Source of the DNA: Acidovorax sp.
GTDB lineage: Bacteria; Pseudomonadota; Gammaproteobacteria; Burkholderiales; Burkholderiaceae_C
Assembly (NCBI GenBank): GCA_004210805.1
Contig: SDXZ01000001.1
Span: 1 to 50,128, forward strand
Reading direction: 5' to 3'
DNA: 50,128 bases
Numbering within the stretch: the stretch's first letter is position 1; the number at the start of each line of letters is the position of its first letter. The notes below the pieces were generated by a model that ran no database searches, had not been told where the DNA came from, and was given only the letters and a program-made list of their open reading frames with translations. A program made the position numbers and the translations under genes. Below, piece by piece: positions 19,080 to 25,609 of the stretch.

Positions 19080-19139
19080 ACCTAACCCTTCGGTCAACCG
19101 GACCTGCCTCCGGCAGGCCGGTTACCTCCAACGTTAGTC
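19080..19139 (+). repeat. attC site 5
   Basis: A 60-bp attC from ACCTAAC to GTTAGTC, with arms GTCAACCGGACCTGCC / GGCAGGCCGGTTACC. Confidence 0.92.
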
Positions 19140-19153
19140 CCATCAACCGCTTT

Positions 19154-19399
19154 ATGCGTGCAGCCACTTGTTCCAGCGCTCGGCCCTGTTCCAAAGGCTT
19201 TCAAGCCTTTTTGGCCTCCAGCGCTTGTGCAGCTAGCGCCACCAGCTATCATTCTTGCAGCGCTGCGTCGCTTTCGTGGCCCAGCGCTTTTTTGTGTGCT
19301 GCGCCCTTCTTCAAGTCCGGGCGCTCCCTTTTGGCCTTCGGGTCTAACTCTGCGTTCAAGCCGACCCGCCTACGGCGGGCGGCTTACCTTGGCCGTTAG
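19154..19399 (+). CDS. Cassette 6 ORF, DUF1010-like, C-terminus encoded by attC
   Basis: An 81-residue frame, the shortest but one of the group. [20 protein letters not shown] and [13 protein letters not shown] are followed by [20 protein letters not shown], encoded largely by attC6, with the TAG in its core (19397-19399). Compared with cassette 8 it lacks a block of about 18 codons before FQAF, and the deletion keeps the frame. No ribosome-binding site is evident. Confidence 0.45.
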   Translation: MRAATCSSARPCSKGFQAFLASSACAASATSYHSCSAASLSWPSAFLCAAPFFKSGRSLLAFGSNSAFKPTRLRRAAYLGR

Positions 19400-19401
19400 C
19401 C
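19342..19401 (+). repeat. attC site 6
   Basis: A 60-bp attC from GTCTAAC to GTTAGCC, with arms TTCAAGCCGACCCGCC / GGCGGGCGGCTTACC. Confidence 0.92.
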
Positions 19402-19417
19402 GCTTACAAGCATATTC

Positions 19418-19612
19418 ATGCCTACCACATCACTTGCAAGGCGGCTCGGCATTTATCTTAGTTGGGCCATTTGGGGCGCTGCACTTTGGCTCGCTATATA
19501 CACCCGCACTCGGCAAATTTATGTAGTGCTTCTTTTGCTCGGCGGGTTTGCACCTTACTTGTTGGTGCTCCACGTCATAGAACCATGGCTGGAAAGGTGT
19601 CGTAATGCCTAG
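19418..19612 (+). CDS. Cassette 7: small membrane protein
   Basis: A 64-residue protein with two hydrophobic segments ([19 protein letters not shown] and [20 protein letters not shown]) separated by TRTRQ, so probably a two-helix inner-membrane protein with a short charged loop. No family is recognised and no strong ribosome-binding site is seen before the ATG. It is the only ORF of its cassette. Confidence 0.65.
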   Translation: MPTTSLARRLGIYLSWAIWGAALWLAIYTRTRQIYVVLLLLGGFAPYLLVLHVIEPWLERCRNA

Positions 19613-19618
19613 GCCTGC

Positions 19619-19678
19619 GCCTAACCCAGCAGTCAAGCCGACCCGCCTACGGCGGTCGGCTTACTTTATTCGTTAGTC
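19619..19678 (+). repeat. attC site 7
   Basis: A 60-bp attC from GCCTAAC to GTTAGTC, with arms GTCAAGCCGACCCGCC / GGCGGTCGGCTTAC. It shares its outer sequence with attC2 and its inner sequence with attC6. Confidence 0.92.
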
Positions 19679-19695
19679 CCTTCACACTCCGCTTT

Positions 19696-20001
19696 ATGCA
19701 GCCCGCCATTAACTCCAGCGCTTCGCCCTTCTCAAAGGTTTCTCCATTGGGGTTTTGGCGCTCTGCTGGGCTTCGCCTGCGTTCGCTTCGTCGGTTTCAA
19801 GCCTTTTCGGCCTCTAGCGCTTGTGTAGCAAGCGCTCCTAGCTATCATTCTTGCAGCGCTGCGTCGCTTCCGTGGCGCAGCGCTTTTTCATGGGTCGCCC
19901 CCTTCTCCAAGGCTGGGCGCTCCCTTTTGGCCTTCGGGTCTAACTCTGCGCTCAAGCGGACCCGCATTCTGCGGGCCGCTTACCTTGGCCGTTGGACCTA
20001 A
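19696..20001 (+). CDS. Cassette 8 ORF, DUF1010-like, reads through attC into cassette 9
   Basis: A 101-residue frame with [40 protein letters not shown] and [18 protein letters not shown]. The adjoining core is GTTGGAC instead of GTTAG, so there is no TAG in attC8 and the frame runs four codons further (RWT then TAA at 19999-20001) into the next cassette. This shows directly that the length of these proteins depends on which cassette follows. It contains the complete form of the family. Confidence 0.45.
   Translation: MQPAINSSASPFSKVSPLGFWRSAGLRLRSLRRFQAFSASSACVASAPSYHSCSAASLPWRSAFSWVAPFSKAGRSLLAFGSNSALKRTRILRAAYLGRWT
19938..19997 (+). repeat. attC site 8
   Basis: A 60-bp attC from GTCTAAC to GTTGGAC. 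It is nearly identical to attC 1 and 3 apart from the last bases, which come from cassette 9. Confidence 0.92.
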
Positions 20002-20021
20002 AGAGAAATGCAGTTCTGTCC

Positions 20022-20354
20022 ATGGATATGTCTATTCTTTTTGACCCTGAGCCAATTCAATGGGGCTTAAGGGGTGACCCATACCTCTGGCGGGAAATGG
20101 CAGAGCAATTTCAAGGCATTTCCCTTCCTGAGTCATCCCACGAATTGTCGTCTTTGCTTGAGGAAACCTTTCTAAAGCTCACTGGCTACCCCCTGTCGCA
20201 TCAGAAACACTTCAGAGTAGAACGGCACGCTCATGGCGGAATGTCCTCAGGAGGCATAGCAACAGAGTTCTGGCGTGAGCGTGGCATTCCGTTGCTACTA
20301 TCAAGGTTCGCGGCCCAGCAAGGCGTTCAACGCGACGGCTTCGCCGCGCGTTAA
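20022..20354 (+). CDS. Cassette 9: hypothetical protein
   Basis: A 110-residue protein (MDMSILFDPEPIQWGLRGDP at the start, WREMAEQFQGISLPESSHEL following). The last residues (AAQQGVQRDGFAAR) are encoded by attC9. The frame also opens upstream from a TTG at 19992 inside the attC core, but the ATG at 20022 looks more natural. Conserved-looking charged and aromatic residues suggest a real soluble protein; I recognise no family with confidence. Confidence 0.7.
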   Translation: MDMSILFDPEPIQWGLRGDPYLWREMAEQFQGISLPESSHELSSLLEETFLKLTGYPLSHQKHFRVERHAHGGMSSGGIATEFWRERGIPLLLSRFAAQQGVQRDGFAAR

Positions 20355-20368
20355 CTTAGGCGTTAGTC
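20313..20368 (+). repeat. attC site 9 (degenerate R'')
   Basis: A 56-bp site with R' GTTAGTC, an inner hairpin GACGGC-TTCG-CCG and flanks GGCGTTCAACGCG / CGCGTTAACTTAGGC. The position equivalent to R'' is GCCCAGC rather than GCCTAAC. The layout otherwise matches a typical attC. Confidence 0.75.
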
Positions 20369-20380
20369 AAAGGAGTTTTT

Positions 20381-20653
20381 TTGCCCAATACCAATATGCT
20401 CGCACTCGTTCTCGTGCGTTTTCTCGGCCTTATCGGGCTGCTATTTGGCATTCTCTGGTTCGCTACTCTTCTATTAGCAGGTGTCATATCCGCTGTAGGT
20501 GTGCCGGAATGGGTAACGACTGCCATCTGGGGCTATACAGCCCACGGTTTTCTGTCGGGTCCATTATGGTTCGCCGCAGGCATGCTTCTACTCAAAATGT
20601 CAGGGCCGCTTTCGCAGTTCGTTGCCAAGGGCACTCAAAACGATGGCGTCTAG
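20381..20653 (+). CDS. Cassette 10: small membrane protein
   Basis: A 90-residue hydrophobic protein with two to three membrane segments (LVLVRFLGLIGLLFGILWFA, TLLLAGVISAVGV, LSGPLWFAAGMLLLKM). It starts at a TTG (20381) because AGGAG lies five bases upstream (20371-20375); the first ATG (20396) has no such signal. Its 3' end runs into attC10. No family is recognised. Confidence 0.7.
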   Translation: MPNTNMLALVLVRFLGLIGLLFGILWFATLLLAGVISAVGVPEWVTTAIWGYTAHGFLSGPLWFAAGMLLLKMSGPLSQFVAKGTQNDGV

Positions 20654-20706
20654 CTCCAGCGTTGCAGTGGATTGGCTGCGCCGCCCACTGAACTTTTCCG
20701 TTCGGC
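20648..20706 (+). repeat. attC site 10 (diverged)
   Basis: A 59-bp candidate from GTCTAGC to GTTCGGC, with the inner arms GCAGTGG / CCCACTG and GGC / GCC. R'' and R' both deviate from consensus, but the spacing and the hairpin are right, and it lies exactly at the end of a cassette ORF. Confidence 0.6.
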
Positions 20707-20717
20707 TGCGTCCCGTC

Positions 20718-21266
20718 ATGATCCACCTCCTCCAATTTTCACTTTTGTTTGCTATATGCATCGGTTCTGCAACTGCAAGTTCAGCTTTACCGACCCATTG
20801 CAAGCCCGATGAGTATTCAATCACCAACGCATGGATGGGGCCCACCAAGGCAACCGGCGGAGGCTGGAAGAGCGCAGAACAAGGAACGTTACTTTCTCTG
20901 TGCGCGGACAAGCCCATTGAACCGTTCTCGAGGCTCACCTACCGATACGGTGCCCCAGGATTTGTTGAGTTCGAGGCAGTCGCAACAAAAGCACAGAAGT
21001 TTTTTGTTTTTAGCCGTTCAACTTCGCCACACACCGGGGAAGACATCATTTTCTTTTCGCGCGGTAACTACACCTACTATGTGGCAGTAGCTGGCGGACA
21101 GGGGCACGGCGTTTCACTGCGCGTATACAGTGGCAAGAAATTGATATTCGATCGTTTTTCAGGCAATTATGAAAACGAAGACTATTCGGTTGGTCCTGCG
21201 GAAGTTGATTTCACTGGGTCGAGATCGCGAATCCTGACGCGCAAGGCGCCTGCTCATAAGTTTTAG
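20718..21266 (+). CDS. Exported hypothetical protein after the last attC
   Basis: A 182-residue protein with a signal peptide (MIHLLQFSLLFAICIGSATA) followed by a mature domain with one Cys pair candidate (THCKPDE and SLCADKP). The frame is open upstream but the ATG at 20718 gives the signal peptide. No family is recognised. It may be cassette 11: it follows attC10, but no attC follows it. Its TAG stop (21264-21266) lies inside the first MITE-like copy, so the native C-terminus and attC may have been lost by that insertion (inference). Confidence 0.7.
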   Translation: MIHLLQFSLLFAICIGSATASSALPTHCKPDEYSITNAWMGPTKATGGGWKSAEQGTLLSLCADKPIEPFSRLTYRYGAPGFVEFEAVATKAQKFFVFSRSTSPHTGEDIIFFSRGNYTYYVAVAGGQGHGVSLRVYSGKKLIFDRFSGNYENEDYSVGPAEVDFTGSRSRILTRKAPAHKF

Positions 21267-21432
21267 GGACTCGCTGCACAAGTCATCGCGCCGTGTCCCG
21301 CTGCGGTTGCGGGCGGTCTGCCGCGTTGCAAGCACTCGCAATAGCTACAGCTATTGCTGCGCTTTGCGCTCGCAGTCCATTCCCATGCACAGCGCACACT
21401 TGGCAGTTCGATTCGTGCACAAGATCTCTTGG
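21262..21432 (-). mobile_element. MITE-like element, copy 1 (inverted relative to copy 2)
   Basis: About 171 bp, matching the reverse complement of 21913-22084 along its length with many point differences. Shared stretches include GTGCA next to GATTCG, GGCGG.CTGCCGCGTTGCA, AGCTA.AGCTATTGCTGCG-like sequence, and CAGCGCACA.TTGGCAG. The ends are imperfect inverted repeats (TTTAGGGACTCGCTGCAC versus the complement of GTGCACAAGATCTCTTGG). It has no ORF of its own and is more decayed than copy 2. Confidence 0.75.
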
Positions 21433-21482
21433 CTGTCGTTGGCGGGCTTCTTTTGGCGTTGGGTTTACAAGGAGCATTTGCA

Positions 21483-21912
21483 TGGCGCTCGAATGGCAAT
21501 ACACGAGCGACTCTGTGGATTGGGACGAACTTTCGGCGCTCTACAAGGCCGCGCCCCTGGGCGATAAAAGCCCGGCGCACTTGCTGAAGGTTTTCTTGAA
21601 CAGCATGTTCAAGTGCTCTGTGTACGAAGATTTAAAGCTGGTCGGCGCGGGAAGGGCTTTGGCCGATGGAGCCGATTGCTCGTACATCTGCGATATTGCA
21701 GTGATGCCAAGCCACGAAGGGAGCGGGCTGGGCAAGCAAATCGTCAATCACCTTGTCGAGGCATCGCGCGGCCACAAGAAAATCCTGTTGTATGCCGTTC
21801 CTGGCAAAGTGCCGTTCTATCGAAAGCTTGGCTTCTTGCGCATGACGACCGCTATGGCCTTTTCGAGAACCAGCAACAGCAGGTCGAGCGCGGGTATCTC
21901 AGCGAAGGATGA
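21483..21912 (+). pseudogene. GNAT-family N-acetyltransferase with a probable -1 frameshift
   Basis: The GNAT fold is clear: MALEWQYTSDSVDWDELSAL, then GRALADGADCSYICDIAVMP (beta-4), SHEGSGLGKQIVNHLVEASR (acetyl-CoA loop with G-x-G-x-G-like pattern) and GKVPFYRKLGFLRM. The ATG follows AAGGAG. After TTAMAF the reading frame leaves the family: reading one base back in the T-run at 21860-21863 restores FENQQQQVERGYLSEG and a TGA at 21910-21912, giving about 143 residues. As it stands the frame runs on to 22147 through MITE copy 2. A sequencing error in the homopolymer is an alternative to a true mutation. It is flanked by both MITE copies. Confidence 0.8.
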
Positions 21913-22084
21913 CCTAGGGATCCTCTGCACGAATCGAGCTGCCAATTGTGCGCTGCGGGTCGGGATGGCCTGCAAGACGCAAAACGCAGCAATAGCCGTA
22001 GTTATTGCGAGGTTCTGCAACGCGGCAGGCCGCCCGATACCGCAGATGCAAACGGCGCGACGATTCGTGCAGAGGGTCCCTAGG
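21913..22084 (+). mobile_element. MITE-like element, copy 2
   Basis: 172 bp with terminal inverted repeats: GGATCCTCTGCACGAATCG at the left and CGATTCGTGCAGAGGGTCC at the right, one mismatch. Both ends are bordered by CTAG (21914-21917 and 22080-22083), which could be a 4-bp target duplication as known for the IS5 group. No transposase is encoded, so it would need one supplied elsewhere. It begins directly after the restored stop codon of the GNAT gene. Confidence 0.82.
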
Positions 22085-22163
22085 TATCGGTCGGGGCGCC
22101 ACCACGCAGACCGGTTCTGCCTCTTTGGGCCAACCCTAGCCGCCTGAAATAACCACACAACAC

Positions 22164-22715
22164 ATGCAACTCGTCGCTCATACAGATCGCGTTTTCAGCA
22201 TTCCTTCGTTACTGACCCAATCCGAGTGCGCTGATTTGATAGCTCTCGCTGAGTCGAGCGGCTTTGCATCTGCAGACGTAAGAACAGCCGCCGGCCAGAA
22301 GCCAATGCCAATGGTCCGAAACAACGAACGCGTCATCGTTGAGGGTCAAGGCTGGGTCGCCCGTCTGTGGGAACGACTTTCTGGCATTGCATTACCGGTT
22401 GTCGATGGCGCGACGCCACTGGGTCTGCCGAAGGAGCTTCGCTTCTACAAATACTCCAATGGCCAACGTTTCAAGATGCACAAAGATGGCCCGTGGACCG
22501 AGAACGGTGTGACCAGCAAGCTCACCTTTCTGGTCTACCTGAACGATGGCTTTGTCGGAGGAGCCACTGATTTCCGCGATTTCAGTGTCTCGCCCAGGGC
22601 CGGAAACGCACTGCTCTTCATTCATGACACGTGGCATTAGGGCGTGTCCGTCACACAGGGCGTCAAATACGTACTTCGTTCAGACGTCTTGTATGGCCGT
22701 GCCGCCGACGCCTAG
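22164..22715 (+). pseudogene. 2-oxoglutarate/Fe(II) oxygenase (prolyl 4-hydroxylase type) with in-frame amber codon
   Basis: The first 158 codons encode a 2OG-Fe(II) oxygenase with iron ligands His106 and Asp108 (FKMHKDGPW) and the usual GGATDFRDFSV segment. Codon 159 is TAG (22638-22640), directly after DTWH, whose His158 is the third iron ligand. The frame continues sensibly after it as GVSVTQGVKYVLRSDVLYGR up to a TAG at 22713-22715 (183 codons). CAG in place of TAG would give the expected HQGVSV. The part lost by truncation includes the Arg that binds 2-oxoglutarate, so the short product is probably inactive. Confidence 0.82.
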
Positions 22716-22800
22716 CCCCTTCAAGCCTTTGCTCGACGCCGCTCTCCGCAAGCCCCTACGATCGGGGCCTCTCTTGTCTCAACCAACCCATTAAATTGTC

Positions 22801-23205
22801 ATGCGCATTCTTCTCGCCCTGCTTGCCTCGCTCACCCTCGCCTCTGCGGCTCAAGCACAGAAAGCCCAACCCGTCACCACCGCCAGCGGCTTGATCTATG
22901 AGTCGCTTCAGGAAGGCACCGGCGATTCGCCCAAGGCCACCGACACCGTAAAAGTGCACTACAAGGGTACGTTTCTGGACGGCAAGGAGTTCGACAGCTC
23001 CTACAAGCGCGGCGAGCCGACGTCGTTCCCGCTCAACCGCGTGATTCCGTGCTGGACCGAAGGCGTACAGCGCATGAAGCCCGGCGGCAAGGCCAAGCTG
23101 ACGTGCCCGCCGGCCATCGCCTACGGCGCGGCGGGTGCAGGCGGCGTGATCCCACCCAACGCCACGCTGAATTTTGAGATCGAATTGATTTCCGTAGGCC
23201 GCTGA
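22801..23205 (+). CDS. FKBP-type peptidyl-prolyl cis-trans isomerase, exported
   Basis: A 134-residue protein with signal peptide MRILLALLASLTLASAAQA and one FKBP domain: VKVHYKGTFLDGKEFDSSYK, RGEPTSFPLNRVIPCWTEGV, MKPGGKAKLTCPPAIAYGAA and IPPNATLNFEIELI. All hallmark residues of the active pocket are present. It probably assists folding in the periplasm. The gene ends 16 bases before the MerR-type regulator. Confidence 0.93.
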   Translation: MRILLALLASLTLASAAQAQKAQPVTTASGLIYESLQEGTGDSPKATDTVKVHYKGTFLDGKEFDSSYKRGEPTSFPLNRVIPCWTEGVQRMKPGGKAKLTCPPAIAYGAAGAGGVIPPNATLNFEIELISVGR

Positions 23206-23221
23206 CCCGGCGAGCCCCGCC

Positions 23222-24292
23222 ATGCTGCTCAAGGTCGGCGATCTGGCGCGGCGCACCGGTCTCACCGTGCGCACGCTGCACCACTACGACGAAATCGGCC
23301 TGCTCAAGCCGTCGGGCCGGTCCGATGCCGGTTATCGGCTGTACAGCCAGGGCGATGTTCAGCGGCTGCACGGCATCCAGACGATGCGGCAGATGGGGCT
23401 TGCACTCAGCGACATCGGCGAGTTGCTGGCCGGTGAAGGCATGGCGCCCGAGCGCATCATCGGCCAGCAGATTCGTGCACTTGACCAGCAGATCAGCCAG
23501 GCCTCCGAGCTGCGCGGGCGCCTGACCATGCTGCGCGACGGCCTCATGGCGGGCGCGGAGCCGGACATGGGCAACTGGCTCGAAGCGCTGGCGCTCATGA
23601 CCACCTACGGCAAATACTTCAGCTCGGCCGAGCTCAAGCAAATCTTCACGAACTGGGGCCTGATCGAAGCCGACTGGCTGATCGTGAAAGACCTGGTACG
23701 CAGCGCCATGGACCGCCAGCTGGCGCCCGACACCCCCGAGGTGCAGGCGCTGGCCTACCGCTGGATGGCGCTCATGCTGCACTGGATGGACGGCGACATG
23801 GACCTGCTTGAGCGCTGGGGCCACATGTTCCGCACGGAGCCCACCACGCATGGACGCAACCACGCGCCACCGGGCGACATGATCGAATACGTCGAAACTG
23901 CGATCAAGTTGCGCACCGCTGTGCTGGAGAAATACCTGACCCGCGACGACCTGCGGGCGCTGGGCCACGTGCCCCACGCGGAATGGGCGGCACTGGAAGC
24001 GCGCGTGCAGCAGTTGCTCGCAAATGGTTGCCCCCCAGAACACCCCGACGCCGCCGCTGCCGCGCGGCAGTGGGATGCACTGTTCAATCAGCTGACTCGC
24101 AACGACCCCGCGTTGCGTCAGAAGCTGTTCGATGCGTCGGCCCAGGAGCCGCTGCTGCGTGCCGGCGCGCCGCTGAGCGAGCCGGTGCGCACCTACCTGC
24201 TTGCGGCCGCAACCCACTTGCGCGGATCCACAGTCCCCGCCTACACCCGGTCAAAAAAGCCACAGAAAATGCTTGACCCTCACGCTACGTGA
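23222..24292 (+). CDS. MerR-family transcriptional regulator with TipAS-like C-terminal domain
   Basis: A 356-residue protein. N-terminal MerR HTH: LLKVGDLARRTGLTVRTLHH, YDEIGLLKPSGRSDAGYRLY, then a coiled-coil dimerisation helix. The C-terminal part (about residues 140-330) is helical and resembles a TipAS-type drug-binding domain, with a second similar unit following; it is longer than usual for the family. It lies upstream of an acyltransferase and an MFS exporter transcribed the same way, so it may control export of a small toxic compound (inference). Confidence 0.85.
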   Translation: MLLKVGDLARRTGLTVRTLHHYDEIGLLKPSGRSDAGYRLYSQGDVQRLHGIQTMRQMGLALSDIGELLAGEGMAPERIIGQQIRALDQQISQASELRGRLTMLRDGLMAGAEPDMGNWLEALALMTTYGKYFSSAELKQIFTNWGLIEADWLIVKDLVRSAMDRQLAPDTPEVQALAYRWMALMLHWMDGDMDLLERWGHMFRTEPTTHGRNHAPPGDMIEYVETAIKLRTAVLEKYLTRDDLRALGHVPHAEWAALEARVQQLLANGCPPEHPDAAAAARQWDALFNQLTRNDPALRQKLFDASAQEPLLRAGAPLSEPVRTYLLAAATHLRGSTVPAYTRSKKPQKMLDPHAT

Positions 24293-24295
24293 GGC

Positions 24296-25609
24296 ATGAC
24301 AGTCGGTCTTCTGATGGACCGACACATGACTGCTGACTCCTCCGCTGACCGCCCGCCGCCTTCCGCACCCGTCCAGCGGCTGCATGCACTGGACCACCTG
24401 CGCGCCACGATGATGTGGCTGGGGATCGTGCTGCACGCATCGATCGTGTACATGGCCGCGCCGTCGCCATTGCCCTGGCACGACGACCAGTCCACGCCCA
24501 TGGCCGACATGCTGGTGGCCGTGATCCACGCGTTTCGCATGCCGCTGTTTTTCATCCTGTCGGGCTTCTTTGTGGCCCTGCTGGTGCAGCAGCGCGGGGT
24601 GGCTGGCATGGCGCGCCACCGGCTGCGCCGGCTCGGCCTGCCGTTCGCGGTGTTCTGGCCGCCGCTGTTTGTCGTTACCGCACTGCTCGGGCTGGTGTTC
24701 TTGCACCGCATGGCCTACGGTAGCTGGGGTGTGGACCGCAGCTTGCTGCCGCACGGACCCAACGTGCCACCAGGCCCTCCAACCATGCATCTGTGGTTCC
24801 TGTGGATGCTGCTGTGGCTGAGCTTGCTCACCCCGCCGCTGTGGGGCGCGGCCCACCGGTTGCCAGCGCGGGTTCAGCGGGTTCTGCTGCGGGCCATGGC
24901 TTGGCTTTGCGGGTCGCCGCTGGGGTTCCTGATGCTCACGTTGCCGCTTGCGTGGGTCGGAGCCGACTACGCCCACGGAATCGTCACGCCCAGTGGCTCT
25001 TTCCTGCCACCGCTGGCGGAATGGATTCACAACGGTTTGTTCTATGCGTTCGGCCTGTGCGTTCATGCCCAGCGGCACGTGCTGATGGCGCGCTACGAGC
25101 GGCAGTGGCCGTTGTTTGCCGCGCTGGGCCTTGCATGTTTTGTGCTGACTGGATTTCTGGCGGAGGTGCTCGCGCAGCCCGAGGCCTCGGCGTTCGCACT
25201 GGTGCTGGTGACTGGCGCGTTCACTGACGTGCTGGCGGCTCCCGTATCCGCCACGCGTCACCTGCAGTTCTGGCTGGCACTGGCCTACAACAGCGCGTCC
25301 TGGCTGTGGAGCTTCGCGTTGATCGGCCTGTTCCTGCGGCATGCGTCCCGGCCCAGCGCATGGCTGACCTATCTGGCCGACAGCTCGTACTGGGTTTACC
25401 TGGTGCACCTGCCGCTTACCGTGGGATTTGGCGCCTTGCTGTACGGCGTGCCGATCCCGGCCCCCGCCAAGATTTTTCTCAATGTGCTGGCCACCACGGC
25501 GCTGTGCCTGGCCAGCTACCACTTGTGTGTTCGTTTTACCGCGGTGGGCCAGTTGCTCAACGGCCACCGCCACCCCCGCCCATCCCGAGGAGAACTGGCC
25601 CATGCCTGA
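24296..25609 (+). CDS. Acyltransferase family 3 membrane protein (OpgC-like)
   Basis: A 437-residue multi-span membrane protein with the acyltransferase_3 signatures LHALDHLRATMMWLGIVLHA (N-terminal His) and FRMPLFFILSGFFVALLV, plus a C-terminal LADSSYWVYLVHLPLTVGFG. It may modify a glucan or other surface sugar with an acyl group; the substrate is unknown. The start is uncertain (ATG at 24296, 24314 or 24326). It starts 3 bases after the MerR gene and overlaps the MFS gene by 8 bases. Confidence 0.87.
   Translation: MTVGLLMDRHMTADSSADRPPPSAPVQRLHALDHLRATMMWLGIVLHASIVYMAAPSPLPWHDDQSTPMADMLVAVIHAFRMPLFFILSGFFVALLVQQRGVAGMARHRLRRLGLPFAVFWPPLFVVTALLGLVFLHRMAYGSWGVDRSLLPHGPNVPPGPPTMHLWFLWMLLWLSLLTPPLWGAAHRLPARVQRVLLRAMAWLCGSPLGFLMLTLPLAWVGADYAHGIVTPSGSFLPPLAEWIHNGLFYAFGLCVHAQRHVLMARYERQWPLFAALGLACFVLTGFLAEVLAQPEASAFALVLVTGAFTDVLAAPVSATRHLQFWLALAYNSASWLWSFALIGLFLRHASRPSAWLTYLADSSYWVYLVHLPLTVGFGALLYGVPIPAPAKIFLNVLATTALCLASYHLCVRFTAVGQLLNGHRHPRPSRGELAHA

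Larger units (their letters stand above)
16254..21266. mobile_element. Chromosomal integron: integrase, attI and about ten cassettes
   Basis: The element consists of intI on the minus strand, an attI-like junction at 17400, then ten attC sites spaced 240-440 bases apart, with cassette ORFs on the plus strand. The array is visibly more AT-rich than the neighbouring genes. The left edge meets the gcvP terminator. The right edge is uncertain: the last attC-like site ends at 20706 and an eleventh ORF (20718-21266) follows without its own attC, ending where a MITE-like element begins. Confidence 0.93.

Noticed and set aside
21901-22147. C-terminal extension of the GNAT protein through MITE copy 2 (to 284 codons in the open frame)
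   Set aside because: The extension is encoded by a transposon-like repeat, and a one-base shift restores a typical GNAT end before it, so the extension is not considered native.
16221-22160. CRISPR array as explanation for the spaced repeats
   Set aside because: Repeats are 56-60 bp with GTTRRRY-type cores and variable inner arms, spaced 240-440 bp with ORFs between, and an IntI lies beside them. This is attC, not CRISPR.
22756-24217. Minus-strand frames opposite FKBP and MerR genes
   Set aside because: Both plus-strand genes have full family signatures; the reverse frames have none.
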